The notes: generated from the sequence alone by a model not told the origin. A stretch of DNA of 35,280 nucleotides from Sphingomonadales bacterium (GCA_016721875.1 JADKHG010000009.1:1-35280), one strand, 5' to 3'; shown: positions 1 to 7,960, counted from the stretch's first letter. Numbers and translations: made by a program.

Positions 1-181
1 TCTCCTCACCCACCTGCCGCTGCGCCAGATCGAGCAATGCCATCACGGCCGACTGCTGACGCCCGGCGGGGTAGCGGCCGACATACATATCGGCGGTTTT
101 CTTGTTCGCCGGCGTCCAGGCAAAATCTCCCCATTTCGCGCGGGCTTCGGATTCATCAGGGATGGTGGGTGCGTCAGCCAT
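1..181 (-). CDS. nuoE: NADH-quinone oxidoreductase subunit E (NuoE), 5' part only
   Basis: This is the first 60 codons of a gene that runs off the left edge. The peptide starts MADAPTIPDESEAR, followed by a KWGDFAWTPANKKTAD segment and a RYPAGRQQSAVMALLDLAQR helix. That arrangement is typical of the N-terminus of the 24 kDa [2Fe-2S] subunit of complex I, which passes electrons in the NADH-oxidising arm. The four cluster cysteines lie outside the window. It follows nuoD in the same direction, with a small gene between them. The ATG at 181 is chosen because the nearby ATG at 188 leads to a stop after three codons. The Shine-Dalgarno signal is weak, so translation may be coupled to the upstream genes. 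Confidence 0.85.
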   Translation of the reverse strand, partial: MADAPTIPDESEARAKWGDFAWTPANKKTADMYVGRYPAGRQQSAVMALLDLAQRQVGEE

Positions 182-207
182 TGCTCATTAAACCTGACTG
201 CCTTTTC

Positions 208-363
208 TCAAGAAAGAGCTTTGCAAAAAACGAAATGCTCCACGTTAAAGAGAATATCGCCGAAATCTCCCAATCCATCGATGTCTCCAATATACTGAGC
301 CGCAACGATTCCCAGTGCAGCACCAAGACCGAGCTTGTAGATGAAATCCAAAAACCCGATCAC
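208..363 (-). CDS. Small hydrophobic protein between nuoD and nuoE (51 aa, GTG start)
   Basis: A 51-codon frame starts at a GTG whose last two bases form the start of the nuoD stop codon (GTGA overlap), and ends 26 bases before nuoE. The peptide opens MIGFLDFIYKLGLGAALGIV and continues with an acidic, glycine-rich IGDIDGLGDFGDILF stretch. One membrane-associated helix at residues 3-22 is plausible. The start-stop overlap is the same arrangement used by nuoC/nuoD, which supports it being a translated operon member. I do not recognise a family. It could be an accessory peptide of complex I or a chance open frame. The composition looks protein-like, but no homology was tested. Confidence 0.5.
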   Translation of the reverse strand: MIGFLDFIYKLGLGAALGIVAAQYIGDIDGLGDFGDILFNVEHFVFCKALS

Positions 364-1571
364 CGGTCACACTCCCCAAACACAATGTCGAGCGCACCGA
401 TAATCGCGGTGGTATCGGCCAGCATATGACCCGGCTCCTGAAATCCATCGCCTGCAAATGGCTGAACGCCGTGGGACGGATTTTGCAGCGATAGGGGTTT
501 GTTGCTGCCGTCAGACACCAGATATACGCCGAATTCGCCCTTGGGGCTTTCGGTGGCGACATAGACGCTGCCTTCGGGGACCTTGAAGCCTTCGGTGTAA
601 AGCTTGAAGTGATGGATCAGCGCTTCCATCGACTGCTTCATCTCAGCGCGCTTGGGCGGCACCACCTTGCGGTCGTCACTGGCAACCGGGCCTTCGGGCA
701 TTTGTTGCAGACATTGCTTCATGATGCGGATCGACTGGCGCACTTCCTCGACACGGACCATGAAACGGTCATAGCAATCGCCGCGCGTGCCGACGGGAAT
801 GTCAAACTCCATCCGGTCATAAACATCATAGGGCTGCGACTTGCGCAAATCCCACGGGATGCCCGCGCCACGGATCATTGGGCCGGAAAAGCCCCATTTC
901 AGCGCGTCTTCTTTGGATACAATCGCGATATCGACATTGCGCTGTTTGAAAATGCGGTTGTCCACGACCAGCGCCATGCCATCCTCGAACAGGCGCGGCA
1001 GGCGATCGTCGAGCCATTCGCCAATATCGGTCAGCAACTTCAGCGGCACATCCTGATGCACACCGCCGGGGCGGAACCATGCGGTGTGCATCCGCGCGCC
1101 CGATGCGCGTTCGAAAAACACCATGCAATCTTCGCGCGCTTCATACAGCCACAGACCGGGGGTCATCGCACCTACGTCAAGCGCATGGTGCGCGAGGTTG
1201 AGCAGATGGTTTGAAATCCGCGTCATTTCCGCAAACAGCACACGCAGATATTGCGCGCGGAGCGGCACGTCGATGTTCAGCAGCTTTTCGATTGCCAGCA
1301 CATAGCTATGCTCCATCGCCAATGGCGAGGCATAATCGAGCCGGTCGAAATAGGGCAGTGCCTGCAAATAGGTCTTATGCTCAATCAGCTTTTCGGTGCC
1401 GCGATGCAGCAGGCCGATATGCGGGTCGAGCCGCTCGACGATTTCGCCGTCCAGTTCCATGACAAGACGCAGAACGCCGTGTGCCGCCGGGTGCTGCGGA
1501 CCGAAATTGATGGTGTAATTCTGGATGACTTCATCGCCCGTGGTCGGCGCGAGATCTTTCTGGAGGCTCAT
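360..1571 (-). CDS. nuoD: NADH-quinone oxidoreductase subunit D (NuoD, 49 kDa)
   Basis: This 403-residue protein has the usual length for NuoD, the subunit that with NuoB forms the quinone-reaction chamber of complex I on the cytoplasmic side of the inner membrane. Recognisable blocks are NYTINFGPQHPAAHGVLRL near residue 20, GLLHRGTEKLIEHKTY near 53, and the C-terminal SLQNPSHGVQPFAGDGF region where NiFe-hydrogenase-type ligands have been lost. Its ATG overlaps the nuoC stop as ATGA, implying coupled translation. The 3' end overlaps a small frame by GTGA. No truncation or frameshift is visible. Confidence 0.97.
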   Translation of the reverse strand: MSLQKDLAPTTGDEVIQNYTINFGPQHPAAHGVLRLVMELDGEIVERLDPHIGLLHRGTEKLIEHKTYLQALPYFDRLDYASPLAMEHSYVLAIEKLLNIDVPLRAQYLRVLFAEMTRISNHLLNLAHHALDVGAMTPGLWLYEAREDCMVFFERASGARMHTAWFRPGGVHQDVPLKLLTDIGEWLDDRLPRLFEDGMALVVDNRIFKQRNVDIAIVSKEDALKWGFSGPMIRGAGIPWDLRKSQPYDVYDRMEFDIPVGTRGDCYDRFMVRVEEVRQSIRIMKQCLQQMPEGPVASDDRKVVPPKRAEMKQSMEALIHHFKLYTEGFKVPEGSVYVATESPKGEFGVYLVSDGSNKPLSLQNPSHGVQPFAGDGFQEPGHMLADTTAIIGALDIVFGECDR

Positions 1572-2191
1572 TTGCCAGCTCCCTTCTCATCGCCCGGCAG
1601 CACATAGTCTGCACCTTCCCAAGGCGACATGAAGTCGAATGAACGGAAATCCTGTGCCAGCTCTACCGCCTCATATTTCACGCGCTTTTCTTCTTCGGAA
1701 TAGCGCAGCTCAACATAGCCGGTTAGCGGGAAATCCTTACGCTGCGGGTGACCGACAAAGCCATAATCAGTAAGAATGCGGCGCAGATCTTCATTGCCTG
1801 CAAAGGTGACGCCATACATGTCGAACACTTCGCGTTCGAGCCATCCGGCAACCGGCCAGATGTCCGTCACCGAAGGCACCGGCACGTCTTCGTTGGTCGC
1901 CACATGCACGCGAATGCGGTGATTCTTGGTGACGCTAAGCAGGCAGTACACCACCTCGAAGCGCGGATCGCGGTCGGGCCAGTCGACGCCCGCAATTTCC
2001 ATTAATTGCTGGTAATCGCAGGTGTCGCGCAACTGCATCATGACACCGATCAGCTTGTCGCGCTTCACATGGAGCGCTACTTCACCATGCGCTTCCTCGA
2101 CGGCGACCAAATCCTTGCCGAGCGCCTTTTTGATCGCAGCGACTGTGCCTTTGGGCGTGGCGATATGGGGGGCTGAATGGATCCAGTTCAT
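1568..2191 (-). CDS. nuoC: NADH-quinone oxidoreductase subunit C (NuoC, 30 kDa)
   Basis: This 207-residue protein is NuoC, part of the peripheral arm of complex I. It contains the family signature EREVFDMYGVTFAGNEDLRR followed by ILTDYGFVGHPQRKDFPLTG, about two thirds of the way along. I place the start at the ATG at 2191 (MNWIHSAPHIATPKG) rather than at the upstream frame opening at 2245, because the extra 18 residues lie inside the preceding gene and do not look like NuoC. A GGAG lies about a dozen bases upstream. The gene begins one base after the stop of the lipoprotein gene and ends in an ATGA overlap with nuoD. Confidence 0.95.
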   Translation of the reverse strand: MNWIHSAPHIATPKGTVAAIKKALGKDLVAVEEAHGEVALHVKRDKLIGVMMQLRDTCDYQQLMEIAGVDWPDRDPRFEVVYCLLSVTKNHRIRVHVATNEDVPVPSVTDIWPVAGWLEREVFDMYGVTFAGNEDLRRILTDYGFVGHPQRKDFPLTGYVELRYSEEEKRVKYEAVELAQDFRSFDFMSPWEGADYVLPGDEKGAGK

Positions 2192-2192
2192 C

Positions 2193-2720
2193 TCAGCTGA
2201 ACTCCACAGACGCAAAGATTTTGTCGACCAGCTGCGGCACAGCACTGCCGAAACAGCTCATGCCACTGCCTTCGATCATAAGGATAATCAAATCGTCCGC
2301 TGCCGCGCGCGTTTGCGACCAAGCGCAATTGCCGCCTTGCATAATCGACGATTTCAGAATCTTTCCGCCTTCCGCAACCGACAATTTAGCCCCGGGCCAG
2401 GTGCCGTTAGTTTTCAACTCAGCAAACATTGCGTCGGACCCCGACTTGCCGCCCTTATAAACCGATCTTAGCACCGTATATTTCAGCGCATTGCCGTCCG
2501 TGCATCCGATCAAATAGGCCTTGGTGATTTTGCTGGTGGCATCACCATCCATTGCCATAGAATTGCCAGCGCAGGGCAACATGACATTGAATTTTCCATC
2601 GGCAGACGTCGCTTTGGTCAACGCAACGTCGCCCACGACCGGCCCGCCCGCAGAAGGCGTGCACGCCGTCATCAACAGTGTCAGTGCCGCAAAGGCCCCG
2701 ATAGGTAAGGTCTGGTTCAT
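2193..2720 (-). CDS. Putative lipoprotein of unknown function inside the nuo operon
   Basis: This is a roughly 175-residue exported protein placed exactly between nuoB and nuoC. The N-terminus MNQTLPIGAFAALTLLMTAC reads as a short hydrophobic signal followed by a lipobox-like LMTAC, so a lipid-anchored mature protein is likely, although Met at -3 is not ideal. The mature part is small, with several cysteines (LPCAG, LIGCTDG, GGNCAW, GMSCFG). Its ATG overlaps the nuoB stop by one base, with an alternative GTG at 2723 in a GTGA overlap, and its stop lies one base before nuoC. It is therefore likely translated with the complex I genes. I do not recognise the family. A role in complex I assembly or envelope quality control would be conjecture. 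Confidence 0.8.
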   Translation of the reverse strand: MNQTLPIGAFAALTLLMTACTPSAGGPVVGDVALTKATSADGKFNVMLPCAGNSMAMDGDATSKITKAYLIGCTDGNALKYTVLRSVYKGGKSGSDAMFAELKTNGTWPGAKLSVAEGGKILKSSIMQGGNCAWSQTRAAADDLIILMIEGSGMSCFGSAVPQLVDKIFASVEFS

Positions 2721-3256
2721 CACCGTTCAAAAGTCCCAGTCCGGCGGATTTTGCGCTGCAACTGCATGATGCCATAGAGCAAGGCTTCCGCAGTCGGCGG
2801 GCAACCGGGGACATAAATATCCACCGGCACAATCCGGTCGCAACCGCGAACGACGCTGTAGCTGTAGTGATAATAGCCGCCACCATTGGCGCAGCTGCCC
2901 ATCGAAATCACATATTTGGGTTCGGACATCTGGTCGTAAACCTTGCGCAGCGCCGGAGCCATTTTGTTGCACAATGTGCCTGCGACGATCATTACATCGG
3001 ACTGACGTGGGCTGGCGCGTGGAGCAATGCCGAACCTTTCAAAGTCATAGCGCGGCATATAGCCGTGGATCATCTCTACCGCACAGCAAGCCAGACCGAA
3101 GGTCATGGGCCATAAAGAACCCGTGCGCGCCCAGGTGAACAAGTCTTCGGTCGAGGTGACGACAAAGCCCTTGTCGCTCACTTCGGACGACAGATCCTTG
3201 AAAAATTCACCGTCAGCCGGAACAGCATCAGCCGGAGTTTTTGCGATCACTCCCAT
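2720..3256 (-). CDS. nuoB: NADH-quinone oxidoreductase subunit B (NuoB)
   Basis: NuoB carries the terminal [4Fe-4S] cluster N2 of complex I, which hands electrons to quinone. The cluster ligands are visible as the adjacent pair in GLACCAVEM (Cys57-Cys58), Cys122 in SMGSCANGG and Cys152 in YVPGCPPTAEALL. With the ATG at 3256 the protein is 178 residues, normal for the family. The frame is open upstream to 3340, but that part lies inside nuoA and is not NuoB-like. The start overlaps the nuoA stop by ten bases (ATGGGAGTGA), so the two are probably translationally coupled. Confidence 0.96.
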   Translation of the reverse strand: MGVIAKTPADAVPADGEFFKDLSSEVSDKGFVVTSTEDLFTWARTGSLWPMTFGLACCAVEMIHGYMPRYDFERFGIAPRASPRQSDVMIVAGTLCNKMAPALRKVYDQMSEPKYVISMGSCANGGGYYHYSYSVVRGCDRIVPVDIYVPGCPPTAEALLYGIMQLQRKIRRTGTFER

Positions 3257-3621
3257 TCCAGCGCTCCCACTTTCCAGGCATAGATGAAGCCGATTACCAG
3301 TTCGAACAGGAACAGCATCATAGTGCCCCATCCCACCCATCCGGTATCACCAAGGCTGACTGCCCAAGGGAACAGAAACGCGGCTTCGAGGTCGAAAATG
3401 ATAAAGAGAATTGCGACGAGGTAAAAACGAACGTCAAACTGGCTGCGCGAGTCTTCGAATGCCGGAAAACCGCATTCATATTCCGCCAATTTTGCTTCGG
3501 TTGGCTGGTGTGCGCCGGTCAGGCGACCGATCCCCATGGGCAGGAAAACGAACAGGCTCGAAAGGCCCAATGCGATCACTAGGAAGATCAGGATCGGCAG
3601 ATATTGCGACAGATCGGTCAC
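3247..3621 (-). CDS. nuoA: NADH-quinone oxidoreductase subunit A (NuoA)
   Basis: NuoA is a small membrane subunit of complex I. The 124-residue product shows three hydrophobic helices (about residues 8-30, 65-86 and 94-115). It also shows the conserved loop segments YECGFPAFEDSRSQFDVRFY and ILFIIFDLEAAFLFPW that line the quinone chamber entrance. Translation starts at GTG 3621 (MTDLSQYLPILIF); no ATG fits better. It is the first gene of the nuo run, 129 bases after suhB. Confidence 0.96.
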   Translation of the reverse strand: MTDLSQYLPILIFLVIALGLSSLFVFLPMGIGRLTGAHQPTEAKLAEYECGFPAFEDSRSQFDVRFYLVAILFIIFDLEAAFLFPWAVSLGDTGWVGWGTMMLFLFELVIGFIYAWKVGALEWE

Positions 3622-3750
3622 GCGGATGGAACCCCACTATTCTTTCGTCCGCGCCCTAGACTTGAGCGTGCGCAGTGGCAAGCCCAAAGGCATTCAAAAA
3701 GGCTAGTTTTCCGCAGAAATTATTATTGCGAAACGTTCTTAATAATCGCG
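3622..3750 (-). promoter_or_regulatory. suhB-nuoA intergenic region with candidate nuo promoter
   Basis: This 129-base spacer separates suhB from the first nuo gene. On the minus strand a TTGCCA hexamer (3681-3676) is followed after 16 bases by CTAGGG (3659-3654). It is a plausible but weak sigma70-type promoter that would give a leader of about 30 bases before the GTG of nuoA. Closer to suhB, an AT-rich inverted repeat (ATTATTA/TAATAAT arms) spans about 3720-3747. Neither is proven; reading through from suhB is also possible. Confidence 0.25.
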
Positions 3751-4578
3751 CTATTTGTCAGCGCGCAGCGCCCCGACCAGCAACTTGTGCAGCTTGCTGT
3801 GCAAATGGTCGTTCGCCGCCAGCACCTGCGTATCGGCGATCAACGGTGATCGTCCGCGATAGTCGGTGACAAAGCCACCTGCCTCGCGCACCAGCAGGCA
3901 ACCCGCAGCCGTATCCCAAGGCGACAGGTCGCTTTCCCAAAACCCATCATACCGTCCTGCGGCGAGCCAAGCGAGATCAAGGCTGGCCGCGCCGTAGCGA
4001 CGGAAACCGGCAACCTCTGGCCCGATTGCATTGCAGATCTTGGTCCATTCCTCAAAATCGCCATGGCCTTTATAGGGTGTGCCCGTGGCAATCAGCGCCT
4101 CATTGAGGCTGCGCCGCGCGGAAACACGCAAGCGTTTGTGGCCAAGCCATGCCCCCTTGCCGCGCTCAGCCCAGAAACTTTCGTCGGTGATCGGATTATA
4201 GACCAGCCCCATATACAGGTCACCCCAACCCGATCCATCGGGCTTCGGATCCTGCACCGCGATCGAAATCGCGAAATGGGGAATGCCGTGGAGAAAGTTG
4301 CTGGTGCCGTCGAGCGGATCGACGATGAAGCGCGGCTTGCCTTCCTTGCCAGCGATCTCGCCGCCTTCTTCCATAAGGAAGCCCCAGTCAGGACGGGCAT
4401 TTTCGAGTTCGCGAAAGATGACATCCTCGGACTTCTGGTCCGCCTTGGTTACGAAATCGGCGGGGCCTTTCATCGACACCTGCAATTGTTCGATTTCGTT
4501 AAAGTCACGGCGCAGCTTGCCTCCCGCTTTACGGGCGGCTTTTTCCATCACGGACATCAGGCCTGATAATGCGGGCAT
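3751..4578 (-). CDS. suhB: Inositol monophosphatase family protein (SuhB)
   Basis: A 275-residue member of the Mg2+-dependent inositol monophosphatase family. The metal-binding signatures are present: FLMEEGGE at residues 67-74, VDPLDGTSNF at 86-95 with Asp87 and Asp90, and SPWDTAAGCLL near residue 220. Family members hydrolyse myo-inositol-1-phosphate; the bacterial SuhB group also binds the rRNA antitermination complex. Which role applies here cannot be read from sequence. The start MPALSGLMSVMEKAARKAGG matches the usual SuhB N-terminus in alphaproteobacteria, so the first ATG is used. It lies downstream of efp, separated by a REP-like palindrome. Confidence 0.93.
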   Translation of the reverse strand: MPALSGLMSVMEKAARKAGGKLRRDFNEIEQLQVSMKGPADFVTKADQKSEDVIFRELENARPDWGFLMEEGGEIAGKEGKPRFIVDPLDGTSNFLHGIPHFAISIAVQDPKPDGSGWGDLYMGLVYNPITDESFWAERGKGAWLGHKRLRVSARRSLNEALIATGTPYKGHGDFEEWTKICNAIGPEVAGFRRYGAASLDLAWLAAGRYDGFWESDLSPWDTAAGCLLVREAGGFVTDYRGRSPLIADTQVLAANDHLHSKLHKLLVGALRADK

Positions 4579-4626
4579 ATGGCTTCAATCAACTTTCGTA
4601 AAAACTCACGCAAACCGTCAGTGCTA

Positions 4627-4683
4627 AGCTTGTCGATGCACGCTGCGGCGGTGGGCTTCGTCCTTCGACAAGCTCAGGACGAA
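4627..4683. repeat. REP-like palindromic element between efp and suhB
   Basis: An 8-base stem TTCGTCCT (4657-4664) pairs with AGGACGAA (4676-4683) around an 11-base loop TCGACAAGCTC. This is the palindrome core CCTTCGACAAGCTCAGGACG, seen as an interspersed extragenic repeat in many proteobacterial genomes. A second, inverted partial copy, AGCTTGTCGA, lies at 4627-4636 and is the exact reverse complement of TCGACAAGCT at 4665-4674, so a larger hairpin is also possible. It sits just after the efp stop and could end or stabilise that transcript. This is the only full copy I see in the window. Confidence 0.7.
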
Positions 4684-4713
4684 CGGTAAATGGTGTGTTG
4701 CTTCGAAGAGCAT

Positions 4714-5279
4714 TTAATCAGCCTTGCGGACATATTCCCGGGCATAAACGTCAACGACGATGCGCGTTCCCGCCGAGATGAATGGCGGAACCATGACCCG
4801 GACGCCGTTGTCGAGAATTGCAGGTTTGTAGCTCGACGATGCGGTCTGCCCCTTCACCACGGCATCAGCCTCGACGATTTCCGCCTCGATTGTGTCAGGC
4901 AAGGCGACCGAAAGCGCTTCGTCTTCATACATCTCCAGCGTCACCGCCATACCGTCCTGAAGGAAAGCAGCGGCGTCACCGAGCAGATCGGTAGGCAAGG
5001 TCACCTGATCATAAGTTTCAGTGTCCATGAACACCAGATTGTCACCCTCTGCATAGAGAAACTGAAAATCTTTCTGATCGAGACGCACCTTTTCGACGCT
5101 TTCAGCCGAACGGAAACGAATGTTGTTCTTGCGGCCATCGCGCAGGTTTTTGAGTTCGACCTGCATATAAGCGCCACCCTTGCCCGGTTGCGTATGCGCG
5201 GTTTTGACGACACGCCACAGCCCGTTTTCATATTCAAGGATGTTACCCGGCTTGATTTCAACCGCGTTGATTTTCTCAT
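4714..5279 (-). CDS. efp: Elongation factor P, with an apparent one-base deletion at codon 3
   Basis: EF-P rescues ribosomes stalled at polyproline stretches by entering the E site. The reading frame from about 5274 down to 4714 encodes KINAVEIKPGNILEYENG, then the loop TAHTQPGKGGAY with the lysine that is the usual site of modification, and a normal C-terminus ending DVYAREYVRKAD. Restored length is about 188 residues, as expected. The natural ATG at 5279 reads ATG AGA AAA TCA and is out of frame. One extra A in the A-run (positions 5271-5274 on the plus strand) would give MRKINAVEIKPGN. The correct frame has a stop just upstream and no other start. Because efp is conserved and otherwise intact, a sequencing error is more likely than a real pseudogene. 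Confidence 0.9.
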
Positions 5280-5358
5280 GTCGAACTCGCTAACAAATGG
5301 AAAGAGCAATGCGCAGAAACTGCGCCATTGGGCGCGGCCTTTAGCGGGACATAACATT

Positions 5359-5982
5359 TTAGGCAAGCAGCGCGTTGAACGCCTTCACGGCTGCTGCCGG
5401 TCCATCGGGACAGTTCCAGACCGCACCGGACACGGCCAGAAAATCCGCGCCAGCATCGATTAGAGGCTTTGCATTGTCAGGGGTTATTCCACCAATGGCC
5501 ACGCAGGGAACCTCGATAAATTGCGACCACATTTCGAGGGTTTCAATCTCCGCCAGATGCTTAACCTCTTTGGTCGTGGTCGGATAAAATGCGCCAAAGG
5601 CCACATAATCCGCACCGGCTTCAACCGCCTCCATCGCCAAATGGCGGCTGTTGTGGCAGGTAACGCCTATCTGTGCTTCTACCCCCAATTCACGACGAGC
5701 CTCGCTAGGATCGCCATCCTCCTGGCCCAAATGCACGCCGTCCGCCTTCACTCTTTTGGCCAAGGCGATGCTATCATTGACGATGAAGGCGACATCGTGG
5801 CGCGCGCAAATAGCCTGTAAAGGCTCGGCGAGCCGCGCCGCCTCATGCTGGTCGATGCCCTTCACCCGCATTTGAAAAGCCGCTACGGGACCCGCAGAAA
5901 GAGCCTCCTCCAAATGGACAGGAAAATCGCCCGAAACATCAAGCGGCGAAATCAGATAGAGCTGGCAATTCGGTTTGGTCAT
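5359..5982 (-). CDS. thiE: Thiamine phosphate synthase (ThiE)
   Basis: A 207-residue TIM-barrel enzyme that joins the thiazole and pyrimidine phosphates to make thiamine phosphate in the cytoplasm. Family motifs include AFQMRVKG (substrate-binding strand), FIVNDSIALAKRVKADGVHLGQED, GVTCHNS, DYVAFGAFYPTTTK and VAIGGITPDNAKPLIDAGADFLAV. The start at 5982 (MTKPNCQLYLISPLDVSG) is preferred; the frame is open to 6069 but the extra residues overlap the divergent gene and are not ThiE-like. I found no TPP riboswitch upstream; only 35 bases separate it from the divergent gene at 6018. Confidence 0.93.
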   Translation of the reverse strand: MTKPNCQLYLISPLDVSGDFPVHLEEALSAGPVAAFQMRVKGIDQHEAARLAEPLQAICARHDVAFIVNDSIALAKRVKADGVHLGQEDGDPSEARRELGVEAQIGVTCHNSRHLAMEAVEAGADYVAFGAFYPTTTKEVKHLAEIETLEMWSQFIEVPCVAIGGITPDNAKPLIDAGADFLAVSGAVWNCPDGPAAAVKAFNALLA

Positions 5983-6017
5983 GCCGGGTTCATAGCGGGC
6001 GGCATAAAAGTCTGTAA

Positions 6018-6401
6018 ATGCAAATAAGCTTTCTGTTCTCTGCGCTTGCACTGTCGGCCACGACAGCATGCGCCATGTCCGCTGAGCCTCCTCCCAGTCC
6101 TGCCGATGTAAAGTTGGGGCAAGCGGTCAATGTCGATGGACTTGTCATTCGACCGTTAGTAGTTATTGAGGATAGCCGTTGCCCGGCAAATGCGCGATGC
6201 GTCTGGCCCGGGCAAGTGCGGTTACGAGCTGAGTGGGTGCGCGAAGGCCCCGACCAGATTATCGAATTGACCTCTGGCCATCCGCTACAATTGGCGGACG
6301 GAATGCTAACGCTTACCGATGTTCGACCGGTTCGGATGACCTCTGAAAAAATTGCGCCAAAAGACTATCGTTTTGGCTTCAAATTTGCTGGCGGGCTATG
6401 A
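6018..6401 (+). CDS. Small exported protein of unknown function, possible lipoprotein
   Basis: A 127-residue protein with a hydrophobic N-terminus MQISFLFSALALSATTACAM that could be cleaved as a normal signal or, less typically, as a lipoprotein at Cys18. The mature part contains the block IEDSRCPANARCVWPGQVRL, a Cys-Pro-x(4)-Cys-x-Trp pattern I associate with uncharacterised secreted bacterial proteins, followed by a beta-rich segment ending FGFKFAGGL. It is the only plus-strand gene in a run of minus-strand genes, divergent from thiE by 35 bases and convergent with the methyltransferase with six bases between stops. No function is assigned. A disulfide between the two cysteines of the motif is likely but inferred. 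Confidence 0.75.
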   Translation: MQISFLFSALALSATTACAMSAEPPPSPADVKLGQAVNVDGLVIRPLVVIEDSRCPANARCVWPGQVRLRAEWVREGPDQIIELTSGHPLQLADGMLTLTDVRPVRMTSEKIAPKDYRFGFKFAGGL

Positions 6402-6407
6402 CGCCTT

Positions 6408-7139
6408 TCAGCTGACGAGCGCCAGAATAAAGCCATCCCAGCCTTTTGAACCCACCGTCTGAATTGCCGTCGCATCAATTCCCGGCTCATTTGCGAGCAT
6501 CTCATAAAGCGCGCGCGTCCCCAGGACCGACGGATCATCGCTTTCGATATCGAGAATCTTGCCGCCCCGAACGACATTGTCGACAATGATTGTTGTTCCC
6601 GGTCGGCCCAAGCGCACGGCTTCGCGAACATATTGGACATTGCCTGCCTTGTCGGCATCGATGAAAACAAAGTCGAACGGATTACCCCTTGGCATGGCCG
6701 CGAGCAGGTCGACGGCAGCTCCGATTTGCACTTGAACCTTGCCACTCAGGCCAGCCCGCGCAATATTCTCTCGCGCCACCTCGGCATATTCGCTGTCAAT
6801 CTCAAGCGAAACCAGTTTGCCATCGTCAGGCAGTGCTTTTGCTAGCCATATCGTCGAATAACCGCCCAAGGTGCCGACTTCGAGAATATGTTTCGCACCT
6901 GCCATCCGCGCCAGCAAGTAGAGCATCTTACCCTGCGCAGGAGAGACATCAATCGCGGGTAGATTATGTGCGGCGTTGTGAGCCAAAGCCGCATCGATTG
7001 CTGCATCATCCCTCAGCAGTTGCGCTTCTATATAAGCGTCAACTGCTAACGAACTCTGCAGAATGTCGTCTCGATCAGGCAACCGAGGCTGCGTGGATTT
7101 CGTTAATCGCCGCACCCAGCGAGGCGTCAAATTCGGCAT
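6408..7139 (-). CDS. Class I SAM-dependent O-methyltransferase (family 3, CCoAOMT-like)
   Basis: A Rossmann-fold methyltransferase of up to 243 residues. The SAM-binding motif ILEVGTLGGYSTIWLAKALP, the acidic residue block KLVSLEIDSEYAEVARENI and the metal-site segment FDFVFIDADKAGNVQYV followed by TIIVDNVVRGGKI place it in the caffeoyl-CoA O-methyltransferase-like family 3. Substrate is unknown. The ATG at 7139 overlaps the aldolase gene by 65 bases. A TTG at 7082, overlapping by eight bases, gives a start nearer to family length, and neither has a convincing ribosome site. It is the last gene of the tkt-gap-pgk-fba run and is probably co-transcribed. Confidence 0.88.
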   Translation of the reverse strand: MPNLTPRWVRRLTKSTQPRLPDRDDILQSSLAVDAYIEAQLLRDDAAIDAALAHNAAHNLPAIDVSPAQGKMLYLLARMAGAKHILEVGTLGGYSTIWLAKALPDDGKLVSLEIDSEYAEVARENIARAGLSGKVQVQIGAAVDLLAAMPRGNPFDFVFIDADKAGNVQYVREAVRLGRPGTTIIVDNVVRGGKILDIESDDPSVLGTRALYEMLANEPGIDATAIQTVGSKGWDGFILALVS

Positions 7140-7960
7140 CGCTCATCTGGTGACGCAGGTCTTCGAGCAATGCCCGGCTGAACGAAGCAATGATGCCTTT
7201 ATTCTTGGCCAGTTCGACGCACGCTTCAGGCCGCTTGTAACCACCGGAGAGCGCAACAACGCGAAGAACTTTGGGGTGGTTGACCAATGGCTCGAATTTC
7301 CCCGATTCAACCGGCAGCGACAATTTCAGCATGACTTGCTGGCGGCGGGAAGCGTATCGAGCGCTTTCAGCAACTCTTCGAGCAAAATCGCATCGCATTC
7401 GGCACGGGACTCGCTCTTGATGTTCACTTCGGGCTCGATCATCGGCATCATGCCGTGGCTGAGCACCTGCTTGCCAACTTCAAACTGCTGTTTGACGATA
7501 GCCGCGATGCCTTCGCGGTTGGCGAGTTGATGACCGAACGTTCTTTGGTGCCATAAACACCCAAAGCCTTCGACTTGGTCAGCAATGCGTCGAGATCGGG
7601 CATCGGCTTCATCAGCTGAACACCATTGGCTTCGTCTTCGAGGCCCTTGTCGATCTTGATGAAGGGAACCACGCCCTTTTCGATTAGCGCTGTCGGCGTC
7701 GGCTTGCCATCGACGCTGCCGTCCATCGTTCGTTCGAACAATATGGCGCCAATCACCTTGTCGCCTGTGAAGGCTTTGGAGCGGATGATCCGGCTGCGCA
7801 TATCATGGATCAGGCCGTACATTTCCTCTTCGTTCGACCATGCATCGGCGGCGACGCCATAGCCTGCCAGTGCCTTTGGCGTCGAACCACCGCTCTGGTC
7901 GAGCGCGGCGATGAAGCCTTGTCCAGCGGCGATTTTGGCGGTCATGTCAGCGGTGTTCAT
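7075..7960 (-). CDS. fba: Class I fructose-bisphosphate aldolase, interrupted by two apparent one-base deletions
   Basis: This enzyme cleaves or forms fructose 1,6-bisphosphate through a Schiff-base lysine, without metal. The N-terminal part, MNTADMTAKIAAGQGFIAAL then DQSGGSTPKALAGYG, is in frame from 7960 to about 7522. The middle part (NREGIAAIVKQQFEVGKQVL, then MMPMIEPEVNIKSESRAEC) is in a second frame to about 7338. The end (SQVMLKLSLPVESGKFEPLV and VALSGGYKRPEACVELAKN) is in a third. Adding one G near 7522 (TCG GCC AAC) and one C near 7338 (AGC CAA GTC) on the coding strand restores a 295-residue protein of normal length with all family blocks. AGGGAG lies seven bases before the ATG. Errors in the sequence are the likely cause. 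Confidence 0.88.

Noticed and set aside
609..1214. A 201-codon plus-strand frame
   Set aside because: It is antisense to nuoD and shares its codon pattern; no protein family features are visible.
5983..6017. Possible TPP riboswitch upstream of thiE
   Set aside because: Only 35 bases separate the divergent genes and no conserved TPP-aptamer blocks were seen nearby.
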